From Pipra filicauda (taxonomy: Eukaryota; Chordata; Aves; Passeriformes; Pipridae), in the NCBI RefSeq assembly GCF_003945595.2, contig NW_024104140.1, positions 372,001 to 436,000 on the forward strand: DNA of 64,000 bases, written 5' to 3'. A program made the translations under genes and the position numbers. The notes under the pieces are model-generated. The model made no database searches. It was not told the origin of the DNA and was given only the letters and a program-made list of their open reading frames with translations. The number at the start of each line of letters is the position of its first letter. Position 1 is the first letter of the stretch. Shown here piece after piece: positions 26,069-37,910 of this stretch.

Positions 26069-29000
26069 TTTTAATAGTCTGACAGAGGTACTGGATCAAG
26101 CTTCCCCAGGGCAGGGATACCTTGGGGTGTAGAGCGGGTGCAAGGGTGGGAGGAGGCTCTGTGAAGGGCTTGCTTCAGCCTGTTGGGTTGCACAGGATGC
26201 CATGCCAGTTGTAGGAAATTTTTGACAGCTGAAGGACAATAAAAGATTTTATGTGTAACCACAGCCCAGTTAAGTATGGACTGCATCTGAATTGTCAAAT
26301 TATGGCTATTTGTCAAAGGAAAAGGCTTGAAATTCCTACATGTCTGCTGTACTTAGTAACAATGTATGTGAAATCATTTTTATTAGATAGACTGACATTC
26401 ATACTTTCCAGAGCAGTTGGTAATTAGAACTGAGTGATATTTCCAGTGTGCTGGTTAATGATGGCTGTCGTCCAAACATGGCACTTCTGGACATTAATGG
26501 ATTAATTTGCCAGCAGCACAAGTACTGGCTTTTGAACTGTTGAGTGTGCGTGTTCACACGGCTCCCTCTTCCCCCTTCTCTCCACAGAGTCACTTGAAAT
26601 AATTAAACACTCAGGTCTTCATTGACATAAATGAAAACCAGGGCCTTGTAGGGTATCTCAGATGCTACCCCACTCCCTCTGCCATTTCATGTCAGGCATC
26701 GTCTATAGCTGGGGTGGTGCTGTTCCCTATTTCGCTTTTCCTCCCAGGGAAAATGGCTCAGGTACACCCCAGCCCTCAGCTCTACAGGTGATAGTGACTT
26801 TTTACTCTTGCACACAGATGGAGGAGCACTGTGAGTAAACAGGAACAGCCAGATGTGAGGTGACCTCACTGTCCCTTGGGATCCTTGTATTGCAGCTGAG
26901 TGTCTTGGGGTGAAAAGTACCCGAATTTGGCTGTCTTTAAGTATGAAGTCAGTGATGACCTTTGTACACAGCAAACCAGCAAGTTAATTGTATGGGTCCC
27001 TTCATACCTTAGTGTTTGAAACTCGAAGGCTTGTGGAGGGATTTAGGCCCAGGAAATCTTCCTTATCATGCACAATACATTGAAGTTCTGCAATTCTTCC
27101 TCCCAGGAAAATCAAAGCCTATTTTTTAGATAAAAGCAATCTTCTCAAGTGTAAAGTATGGAAAATTGCTAACAAAGTGAATATCTAGAGAAGTAACAGT
27201 GTGAAAATGTGTTCACTCCAGTACCAATATCTCTCGGTCGTCTCAAAAGGACTCAAAATTGCTGAGAAGAGCATGGGATACTGCGTGCATGGCACTAGGA
27301 AAATGTCAGTGAGCAAAGTTAGCTCTGTGTTACAAATGAAGCAGTAATTAAGAGCACGTATTCTGCCCTCCTTGGCCCTTCTATCTTCCATGATGTTCAC
27401 TCTCTACGTGTGCAGTCACCAACCTTAAATTTAACAGGTTACTTCCATTAGAGACAAACTTGGTAGGTAAAGATGTTCAAAACAGACTACGTTGTGAAAG
27501 GGGATAAAATCTTCAAAGGCAGCTTCAGCACACAGTGATTCTGAGCTAGAAATGCAGGGAGGTTTAGAGCATTTGCTTGTGGACTGCCTTCAGCTTAACT
27601 AGTTGGGGCTTATGTGCTTAAACTTACTAGTTGTCAAAGTGTCTGTGTGGGAGCATTGTTCAAAACTTTTGAAATTCATGGCACAAATGTGGTGGGGTGC
27701 CTCCCCTTCTCTGTTTCAATCCTTGGAATATTTCAGTGCATATTGTTCTGAAAGGAAAAGTGACATCATCACTAACAGTTTAATAAAAACGAACCAAGAT
27801 TGGAAAATTCTACGTGCTTACCTGCAGGTATAGACGTGATTTCACACATACCAGCTGGATATTAACTAACCACAAGAGTCCTTCTGAAGATGGTACTGTC
27901 TTCAGAAAACTTTACAGTTCTCTGAGTTACAATCTGTACACTTTTTTCTCATAACTTTCCAAGAATAAGCCACTCCTAGGGTCTTCAGTATCTTCGCGTC
28001 CATCATCACCCAGGTCCCAAGAGCATTTTCATGGCCTTGTTTGGTCTCTCAGGCAATCCAGGGAGAAAACACTTTTCTTCCAATCTTCATCAGACAACAC
28101 AAAAAAACGTGAGAGTTTCTATCATGCTGCAGCAATCTGGAGAATTGCTGTGGTTTGGATGCAGAGTAAGCTTGGAGAATGGACACTTTACACTCAGTTT
28201 CTCTTTCTCCTACTGTTTTCTGGGCTCTGAGACATACAGAGTTCCCAAGCTGAGTTTCAGCAGGGACACCTTCTATGTGCAGCACCAGTGTTATGGTAAA
28301 GTCCCAGGCTGTGGAAATGCTGTGATGCTGGGATGCAACTCTTCATGTGGCTCCAGAGGAAGCTGTTCCTTCAGCTACCAGGACTCAAATGTGAGAGCTA
28401 TGGCTCTCTTACCCTTTGGGCATGGAAAGAGGGATATGGGTTTTCAAGTTTCCTAGTTCAATTTGAAAGGAGTCTTTGGGAGTGTCAAATAAAGTTGCCA
28501 GGTGGTTAGTACTCTGAGAAAGATAGTCTCACATGCAGCAATGTGAAAGATCATCCCACATGAGGGCACAACACGTTCTTACTAGAGCAGTGGATGGTGT
28601 TTTTTGCAAGGCAACATGGGTTGGACAGGCTTTTAGATGGGCCTCTGATGTGTATTCCCATGTCTTTTTCTGAGAATAGCATTTATTGTGCAACCCAGAA
28701 CAAACTATGACCTCTTTGAGAAATTTTACTTAAAGTTGTGTCTGCATGTGCTTGAAAATTAACTGAGACAGTCTGCTTAACTCTTCCAGTTGTCATTGTG
28801 TGCCTGCAAAGCAAACTGAAACTGCATTAGGACTTTCTGATTTTTATTTTTTTTTTTTAATTCTTGCAAGTGCATCATTTACCCCAGGCTAGAAATTTTT
28901 GGCATTTTGGGTTATGAGACTGCCTGATGTTGTGGGACCCCTTACTAATATCTGCTGCAAATGCTTTATTGCCTGAAGAATTGAGTCAGTGAGTATACAG

Positions 29001-32000
29001 TGCTACACTGGCAGCTAAGGAGCTTGCACAAATAACATACCACACAGAAAAATTGAACAGGAATGCCTGCAACTGGAATGAGTTTCACTCTAAGGGGTGT
29101 TTGGCTAAGTGAGAGCAAAAAGCAAGCTAACCCCATGCCTGAGAAGCAACTTTGGGAAGACTGGGCAGATGGAAAGAAAAAGAACAGTACTAAAGGGGGA
29201 AAATCTGGAAGTGTGCTGGACCTTCATCAGCTCTGCTACAGCCAGCAGGAGCCTTCTGCATTGGAGTAAAGACCTTAGCAGGGAGTCAGGAGAGGACGGA
29301 TGATCAGGAGGTGAGAGAGCCTGCTGCTTTCCCAGAGAGGGAGCAGTTGAAAGGGAACAGGGACAAAATGGATGAAGAGTTTGGGAGGGCTGGCCTATGG
29401 CGCTCCTGGGGCATGCTTTTCTGTGAATGAAGAGCAGTACTGGAGTCTAGGGAAGCAGAGAGTGCAGCTGCTAAGTCCAGACTGCAAGAGTATAGGTCAC
29501 GCTGCTTCCTAGCTAGCAGTGACTGGGAGAGTTTGCTTGAAGGTGTCTGCACAGCCTTCCAGCACTGTTGCCTCTGAAGAAGCAGGCATTGGAGCACAGA
29601 CATCTCTGCACCACTAAAATAGTTATCTCTGTGCTCAGAGGTCATTGCATCCTGGAGGATATCTAAATTCTGGCCAAGAGCAGAGCTTTGGTGCATGACA
29701 AAAACAGGGTTGTGCCTTGCTTTCACAGCACATTCCTTCTTTTGTGAATTGCTCTTACAGTCAGTCAGTAATAACTTATAAGCCCCCAAAACAAGAAAAG
29801 TTGAATAGTGACTGAAAGAACTTCTGCAGACTGATGCCAGTGTTTTACTGTCATCCCCACTGTTCACCCAGGACCCTGAATCATGGTCCCAGAGATAAAC
29901 ATGGAGCTGGCTTCTTACTGTGCAGGCTAATAGTTCTGTGCTTCTGAAGCCACTGTCCTTTTACTGTACCCTGGTCACAGTACAACTATTTGAGTCTTTT
30001 GAGCTGGAAGTAGATGGGTTTAGATGTAAGAGGGTCAAGGAAAAAAATTAAAAGTGGTACATCACCTTGTTTTCAAGTTTTAGATTAACTCTTTGTCTTG
30101 GGTCCATGTTTTTCAGGATTTGGATTTTTATATTTATTTGGGGTTTTTTCTTAAACTAGTTGCTGTATGCTCCAAATATTGCAATGAGGTGTTGGTAGTG
30201 TAGGAGGTAGTTTCTGCTACTGGAAACTTCAGGTTAATCCCTCTGAGGGCAGTATTGTTCTAGATTCATGAGAGTCAGCAAACAGGAATGTCATCTTCCC
30301 AATCATTTTCAAAGGCTGAAAAATTCATATCGTTTTATCACTACAACATATCTGTGCCTCTCTATCCTTTCTGAGACCTGGCAGATGGAATATATATTGT
30401 TTATGTATTTATGTTATTTTACAGTGCATGTTTTAATCACCACTTTTTCCAGGTTAGCCCTGTTATATGCCACCTGAGCAACAAAAAGGGATACGTCTAA
30501 TTTTGACCTCTTGGAGGCTACCTCACTCATTAGATTCATATTTCTGAGAACTTCAGAAAGAAAAGTATGGTTATATGTACAGGGCCCATGTGAGATCTGG
30601 GATATGTTGTGCCAGACACTGTATAAAGTGAGAAACCATTGCTTCTGCAAGGACTATAAGGAGGGAAGGGAGAAACAGGATTGCATGTGATGGGCAGAAA
30701 TGGAACAGAGATCTTTTCTTTCCAAATGTGTGCTCTGACTGCTTCCTTTCTCTGCTGTCCCATGGAATTCATCTTGGTATCCAGAAGGACTGCTGGAAAC
30801 CATCAGAGGCCTTACAGCAATAAGAAGGAGCAAGGGAAATTCCTCAGGTTGCTTACATTCCTGTTCCACAGTCTCCAGAAGAAAGGAGAAAATATAATAA
30901 TTTGATAATCAACATGATCAGTCAATAGAGAGAGTGATTACAGAGAGGGAAAGAGGAGTCACCTAATGGCTCAGTGGAAACAGAATATGCACAATGAACC
31001 AACAAGGAAGAAATCAAGCATTTGGAAATCTCAGAGAGGATATAGCTCATAGGGCTCTTTACTGCAGTACTTTATGGCGCAGCTTCTTAACACATAGAGA
31101 GGAAGGAAATACAAAGAAGTGTTTTTTTCATGGGCATTGCAAGAGAATTTAAATATTGAACGTGCTATCATATGACAAGCTGTCTCTGCAGACTGGACTG
31201 GAGCTGTGTTCAGAGCTGATAGGGGGAAATCTTCCCCTACCACCTTCCTTGTTCAAGATCTCATTCCTGCAAAAAGTGGAGCATACCAAAAGATACCTCC
31301 TCTCCAAATCAAGCAGCCCAATGTTAGGTAGTGAGGTACACAGTCTTGTGTTTTTAAGGCTTGTTGCATCCAAATACCCCTGAAAATACTTGTGAAAGAG
31401 TTGGATACAATACATGAAAGCAAATCCAAGTAGTTATACCATAGTAGATTTGACAGTATGGAGAAAATGTATTCTTGTTCCAACATCACTCCAGTGTGGT
31501 TAAATTGCATGCATTTTAAACATTAGTACAGTAGGGATCCTGCTTTCACCCTTCTTGCTTTGGGAAAGAGATTTTCAAAGGACTCATCACCTCCACAGTT
31601 TCATTGAGAAAGAGGTGCTGACAGAATGAGAACTGTATTACAATTCATAAAGAAACTTTCTATTTCCTCTTTGCTAGCAGTGCTTCTTAAAGGAGCAGCA
31701 CTACCAACACACTTGCTCTTCAAAAATACAAGAAAATGGGTAAAGTAGCAGTTTTTGATTAATCTTCTGGTTGCTCCAAACTCTCACATTTGCTTTTCAA
31801 AGTCTCTCTTTCTATGGCTATGGGAATATCTGCTAGTCTTCCGTATGCAAAATGCAGCCATGGTCGTCACTGTTGACAAAAGCACAGGAGCTCCCTGAAT
31901 TTGTTCTTCAGTGTTTAATATCAGCCCTCACGTGGTGGTGGTGGGGGGGAATCATATTTCATCATTATTATGTGTGTTACAGTGATGTTTGGCATCATAG

Positions 32001-33759
32001 GGGTAATTTTTGTTACATAGAGCTTAAGACGTTTGTTTCTTTTTCTATTAGTATATGGAGTACTGCTACATCAAATAACAGATTGGTGACTGTGCAGAGA
32101 TTTTCAGAGCAAAGCAAATGTTTAGCAACAATAAATAGCCCAGCAAACATTTCTTTATAGGCAGAAGAAGAAACATTCTGCATTGAGCTGATACAAAGCT
32201 GATGGCTATCAATACCTAGTGATGACAACAATCTTGCAAGAGTGCTTTGGAGTGTCCTTGCATAATTCATTTTATGATGAATGAACTTGCTGCAAGTCTT
32301 GCCACAGCTGTTGCAGCTTCCTGTTGTTTCATCAATTATCTTCAGAGAAGGCCTCAGCTCTTCTGAGATACGTGGCTGGGGAGGACTTCTCACCCTGCAT
32401 AAAGGAAAAATTGGAAACATCAAATCCGTTTTCAGTAGTCTGTGTGTGTTGGTCCTGCCTTTCCCACATCAGCAAACCACTGCAGGACAATAATTACTTT
32501 TCTTAAGGGCCTGCTTTCCTCCCTCTAAGTGTAGAAAACCCTTGACATACGTGAAACACTTCATATAGAGGACAGCTATTGACACAGGTTTTTCTGTGCA
32601 GTTTTATCTTTTGTTATGCCTTCCAAAAAACCAGATGTGCAGACAATGTAACGTGATCTTCTTAATCTCTGTGGCAACACCAAGAAATCTTTATGACTTC
32701 TCTTTCCCGGGCATTTGAACAAGAGAAAGGCATTAAAAGCACTGGCTGAAAAGCAGTAGCACTATAAACTATAGTTAGTGCTGCTTGGTGATCTCCTTTT
32801 TCACTCACAACACCTTCCCAAGCACTGCTGGGGGTGCTGTGTTGCTCAAAGCATGAGTCACGATGCTGTTTCCTTGGGAAGAGGCTGGTGTAACCAGAAA
32901 AAAAACAAACCACTGCTTACATGCCTGTTAGTCACCTTCTGCCATTACGGGCTATTCCAGGATGCAATGCCACAATCGCTGATGGATTGTGTCAAGGAGG
33001 CAACCAGGAATGTGACCTAGGCTACAGCATGTTGAGGGGCAGCTGGAGGAAAATGCAACTGCAAAAAAAAATAGTTTCTTAACTGGGTAGAGAGACTGAA
33101 TCTGTAGCCAATCCCATTTGACATGAATCAGATGCCAAGACTGTCCTCGTCAGAACTGCCCCACTGCTACTGTGAAGGGCACAGGCAAGTGCAGTGTAGC
33201 CACTCATGTACTAGCAGTGGAATAATTGGGGAAGCATAAAGCCCTGCGTAAGTAGCACATTCTCTTCAGGAGGGAATGCAAAGCCCTGCCCTTCTGTACG
33301 TGTGAGCTCAGTTTTGCCTCTGATGGTGACTGCAACCACCTGATAACTAGCACTGCTGCTGTTACTGGGGCTATCCAGCAAAAAGGCAAGCAGAAAATCC
33401 CCTGACATTGTGACAGAGTGCTCCTGTCAGCCCAAGTGCTATATAGTGTCAGGCACAACTGACCTTGGATGAAAAGCCAGGTGTAGAAATTCCCATGAGG
33501 CTTAGCATTGTGTTAAAGTGGGATAGCTTTCAAAAGACAATGTTTTTGGCACAGAAATGGAGAAAGTGGGCAAGCATGGTACGCGGTGATGTGGTAGGTA
33601 CTCCGTGCTTCCTTTACCGAACTGTCATAGGTTTTCTTTTTTAAAGAAAAAGAGTCCTGCTTTGAATTTTTTCCCTTTGCCACTGTGAAAGAAAGGTGTT
33701 GAGGGCGGCCACGTGCCCAGGAGGTGTTTTGCTGAAAGGCAAAAAAGCACTTTATTGTC

Positions 33760-33789
33760 TTGGGTGGAAGTTACGGGACTTCCACCCAA
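33760..33789. repeat. Perfect hairpin, 12-bp stem, 6-nt loop
   Basis: TTGGGTGGAAGT, loop TACGGG, then the exact complement ACTTCCACCCAA. This is an unusually tidy inverted repeat for this AT-rich neighbourhood. It is not followed by a U run and sits in no recognised transposon. The stem is too short for a typical microRNA precursor. Confidence 0.9.
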
Positions 33790-36700
33790 ACTTGGTTTGT
33801 TTGGTTGTGTTACGTACATCTATATTTAGTAAAGAGCTGTTATTTTTCTTTTCCACACTTTTTCGACTGAAGCTTCTTAATTTCAAAGTTATAATAACTT
33901 GGAGTGAGGAGTTTGTTTTTTCTCCTATCCCGCCCTCCTTGGCAAACACTTTTGCCTCATTAAGCTAAGACACCAGCCCTTGCTCTGGCACGTAGGGCAG
34001 GTGGCAGCACAGGAATATGTTGCTGGCCAGCTGTGGCAAACCCTGCAGCAGCATCTACTGCAACCTCCTTGTGCTTCTAATGCCTCAGGGAAGGCAAAGG
34101 GGTTTGTGTTGCTCTCAGTAATGTCAGTTTTTTTCCTGGCATCTTGTGGCTGCCAGTTGTCAAAGCATCATTAACATAATTTCCAGAGGTGAGAATAAAT
34201 GGTGAAGAAGGGGTATCTGTCACTTACACTAAGTGACACTGGAGTTGATAAAAGCTAACAACCTGTTGCAGATAAGTGAGCACTAGAAACCTTTTTTTTC
34301 TGCCAAGTTTTCAAGGTGTTGCCTTATTTTCTTGCTCCCTGTTACTCCTGTGTAATCTCTGAAGCATGAGATGCAGCATTTGGAGTGTTAAAAGGAGTAA
34401 TTTTTGTGTGTGAAAAGAAAAAGGACATGAAGATGAGTGAAACTTTTGTAGCATCTTCTTCAGCAACAGGGTGAGGAGGGTCCAAAGCTTCTCTGTGTTT
34501 CTGGAATCACCCAGCAGCCAGTGGTAAAGATGGAAAAGGGTGTTGAAGTGAGCTGTGCTGAAGTCAAGGCTGTCTCAGCTAGAGAATCTCAGTTTGACAT
34601 TTTCCCCTCACTTTTCTTGCCTTTTGTCAATTGCTTGTCTTTCAACAGCTGAGTCATGAAGTGTCTCAAGGCAAAATGCAGTGTTCCTGAGGTCTGGTGT
34701 GAAAGAATTAAAGTTTTAGGATAGGCCTCAGGGTTCTAAGGACATCCATCTTCTCTTTATTTGTTCTTCATTTTTACTTCAGTTTCTTCATGTGTATTTT
34801 TCATCTAAGACATGCTGGGAAAGACAAAGGGTAGAGGAAGTTACCTCTGGAATTTAGCCTCATCTCATACATTCTCTATCCTTGCAAAGTCTGTAACACT
34901 TAAACTAGTCAAAAACACAAAAGAGTTCCCAGAAGCAACTCATGTCATCCTTGACAAGCCCCGCTTGCCTTTAGATGCCCTTGAATTAGTTTTATTGTGT
35001 GGAGTAGGCAGTTAGGAAAGTGCCCAACGCGTGGTGGGAATGAGCACCTTTATAGTGTGTTTGTGTGGATGCACACATGGATATATGCATAAAGCTTTAA
35101 CCTGACCTCACGGGTGTTCTGCCAGGTTGGCAATACCTGAGTATTGTAGCACAGGGGTACAGTCACCCTCTCTTGTAAGCTATTGCTGTCGCTTGTTTTG
35201 ACATTTTAATAAGAACATTATAGAAGTGGTCGGAGCGGCTGCCAAGAATCTTTCTTATAAAGGATCTCTGTTTCTTTCTGTAAATATGTGCGTGCATCTC
35301 ACTGTATGCTTTTTTCTTTGTGTTAGTTGCCCTGAAATCCTCCAAGAGAGTTGCTTTGTAGTGCCTGTTTTTCTCACATCTTTTGATTAAGCTGAGAGAA
35401 TTGCGTAGGCTACGGGACATCCCTCCTGGGTGTCTCATCTGTGGGACTTTTGTCTCTGTCTAGCTTCCTATGTCTATGCTTTGCTGCTTCTTTGCACTGT
35501 GCAAAAGCCATTTTGCATGTCCATTCCACTGCATTGTATCCATCCTTCAGAAACTGAACGCAGTAACTCCTTACCTCATTCATGGTGACTGACTTATTTA
35601 GTTTCAGCTGTGGACTTTGATGCCAAATATAACTATTTCAAACTTTTATAGCATTGGCAAAGTGCTGACCTAGAAAGACAAAGTGAACCTAGTTTTGAAA
35701 GGCTTAGGGATGATTTAAGCATGTTGGTCACATGGAGAAAAAAATTATAGATTGCATCTCTATGCTTCCTCCTCGTGGAGATTAACCAGGCACTGAAGGT
35801 GCAGAGGGGCAACAGATTAGGAAATAACCCTACTTAGTGGTGTAAAATCTACTGTCTGCAACAAGCAGCCTGCATGCCCCTCCTATTGCTCAAGGACTTC
35901 ACAATAGTGCATGACAAGAATGAGACCCATGCATGTTCCATCTCGAGAAAGTGTCTTTGCTCCTGCTTCTTGGCAGCATCTTTCATGGGTTCTATAATGA
36001 GTTCTTTAGAGTAATGCAGTTGTTAACAGTGCAGAAATTTTGGTGTACTGACCCCAGTGAATTATCAGAGGTAGGTGTAATTATTTGTAAAGTAATTCAC
36101 GGTTCGATTATGAAATATTTGCTCTTGTCATTCTCTTGAAAAGAGAGGACGTGCAGTTAGATTTGTGTTGACCTTTTCTAGGCAGCTCTTAGATGTGCCA
36201 AGTAGGTGGAGGAAAGGTGGAGGTGCTGCTGTTACCACCACGAACATGGAAGGATAATGCAACTGGAAACTGACGATTTCAGGAGAGAGGGGCACTCACC
36301 TACTCACTGCAGAGCAGAGTAGTGAGTAGTCAGCAGAAACCACATCCATTCTGTTTCTTCACTTGCGGAAGTGAGTGACACTCCTGTGTAATAAGAGAGC
36401 AGCAGCTGGTCTCTGATTGTGTTTTCTAGCTCACTAGCTGTATGATGCAGGAGAGAAAGCCTATGGGAAAAGTACACACAGTCACCGAATGAGGGTGGAG
36501 GAGCTTACCCAGAAAAACAGGCAGGGCAATGGGAACTGCTAGGCTCATTGTGCTCTCATGGCAGAAGGCTGGGCATTGGTCTCTCTTAGAGGCTGTGCCA
36601 CAGGACAATTTGTGTTTCTTGCACACCCTAGCTCAGCATCAAATCCTGACTCTGCAAGCATTAAGGTAAAGGGAGAATGAACCCTCATAACCCCACACCA

Positions 36701-37599
36701 TCAAATGTCACCAGTTTTCTGTATGAGCAACTTAGAGCAGCTTAACCTCTTTTTTTTTTTTGGTATTGAAGATAGTAAAGAAAATCTGGAGTAAAACTGA
36801 GTGGTTTGGTGTAGCTAAAGAGCAGGAGTTCTGCTGCTGCTTTGCTGTGGTACGTGTCAAATATACACAGACAGGGTGTTGAAAGGTCATTCATCTTTTT
36901 ATCGAAAGGTCACTCCTAACTCATTTGAAAGACCTATAATAGTGGGGCTACCTCCTCACAACACCCCCAGGAAACCCTTGAATTGCTGCAAAGATTTTCC
37001 TGTTGTCTAAAGTTGCTGCTGCTTAGGGCTGCAACTGCTTGTCCCATCTGCTACAGATGCAGAAACAGAGTGCTCCATTCCTCTTCACAACAAGGTTCTG
37101 AAAACTGCAGTATCTTTCCATGTCTTTTCCCTTCTAAAGAATGTCGCTTCATCCCCTCTTTCTGCAAATCAATCTTATTGTCATTTCTGACCTCAAGTCA
37201 TTTTTGTTATTTGGCTCTGGACTTTTTCTTGTTGGTCCACCAGTTCTTCCAAAAGTGGGCTCCAAGATACCTCCCCAAGTCTACAAATATACTGAATAGT
37301 AGCTGACACCAAACTCTGAGAGTACAATGTTATTAAACAACTGTTAAAGCACTTCATAGCAAATTATTTCAAAAGGCCATAAAATCAGCTAATATCTTTG
37401 TATGAAAACAAATTTTAACATATTCTCCACCCATTTTGAAACCAATGTTAACGTATTGCGGACTCTGCTGTATGTGCTACAAAGGCAACTTCTTCATTCA
37501 ATAGCTGCCACAATCTGAAACTTCTCCCTGGCTGCTTTTTCAGTAAACTCTCTTGGCCCAGAATCATACTGAGTTTGAAGTGCTATTACACACTGTAGC

Positions 37600-37910
37600 A
37601 CACTGTATTACGCACTTAACCGAGCGTAAACTTCAGGAACTCGAATGACATCGTACAGATTGTACGGTGCAATTTAGCATGTCTTTCTGTGAAAATATTC
37701 CCTTCCCGTTTGCCAAGTTTTGCTTCGGGCTTTGTTTGTTTGTGTGTGTTTGTTTGTTTTGTTTTGTGTTGCGCTGTGGGGTTTTTTTAGCGTGGCAAAT
37801 TTGCTGCAGCTGTCAGCGCTGCAGTGTTTTTTTTTGTGTTTCTCATTTTCCCGTGGGAAAGCTCAGGAAGCGTGAGCCTGCAGCTACGCTTTTGGATCCT
37901 CAGACTCAGT
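37600..37910. promoter_or_regulatory. CpG-richer patch with T/G low-complexity tract
   Basis: CpG dinucleotides recur at about 37610-37670, 37707-37726 and 37770-37890, against near absence in the flanks. The patch has an inverted repeat CGTACA-GAT-TGTACG at 37652-37666. It also has a TTTG-rich tract at 37731-37770 and CAGCTGTCAGCGCTGCAG near 37808. This could mark a weakly methylated regulatory element. No TATA box or coding start stands out. The 93-codon plus frame through it is built on the low-complexity tract and is not called. Confidence 0.25.
37731..37770. repeat. (TTTG)n-like low-complexity tract
   Basis: Imperfect TTTG/TG/TTTTG units over 40 bases. It explains the phenylalanine-, cysteine- and valine-rich stretch in the overlapping frame. 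Confidence 0.85.

Noticed and set aside
28031..28456. 141-codon plus-strand frame with a Cys/Ser/Gly-rich tail
   Set aside because: The tail (GCNSSCGSRGSCSFSY) is suggestive, but no signal peptide or regular cysteine spacing is seen, and another frame overlaps it.
29304..29867. 187-codon minus-strand frame
   Set aside because: Serine- and leucine-rich, no domain, no splice or promoter context; consistent with chance in moderately GC-rich DNA.
36290..36330. Minus-strand TGCTCTGCAG acceptor next to GTGAGT donor
   Set aside because: The two sites are separated by only about seven bases, leaving no room for an exon.
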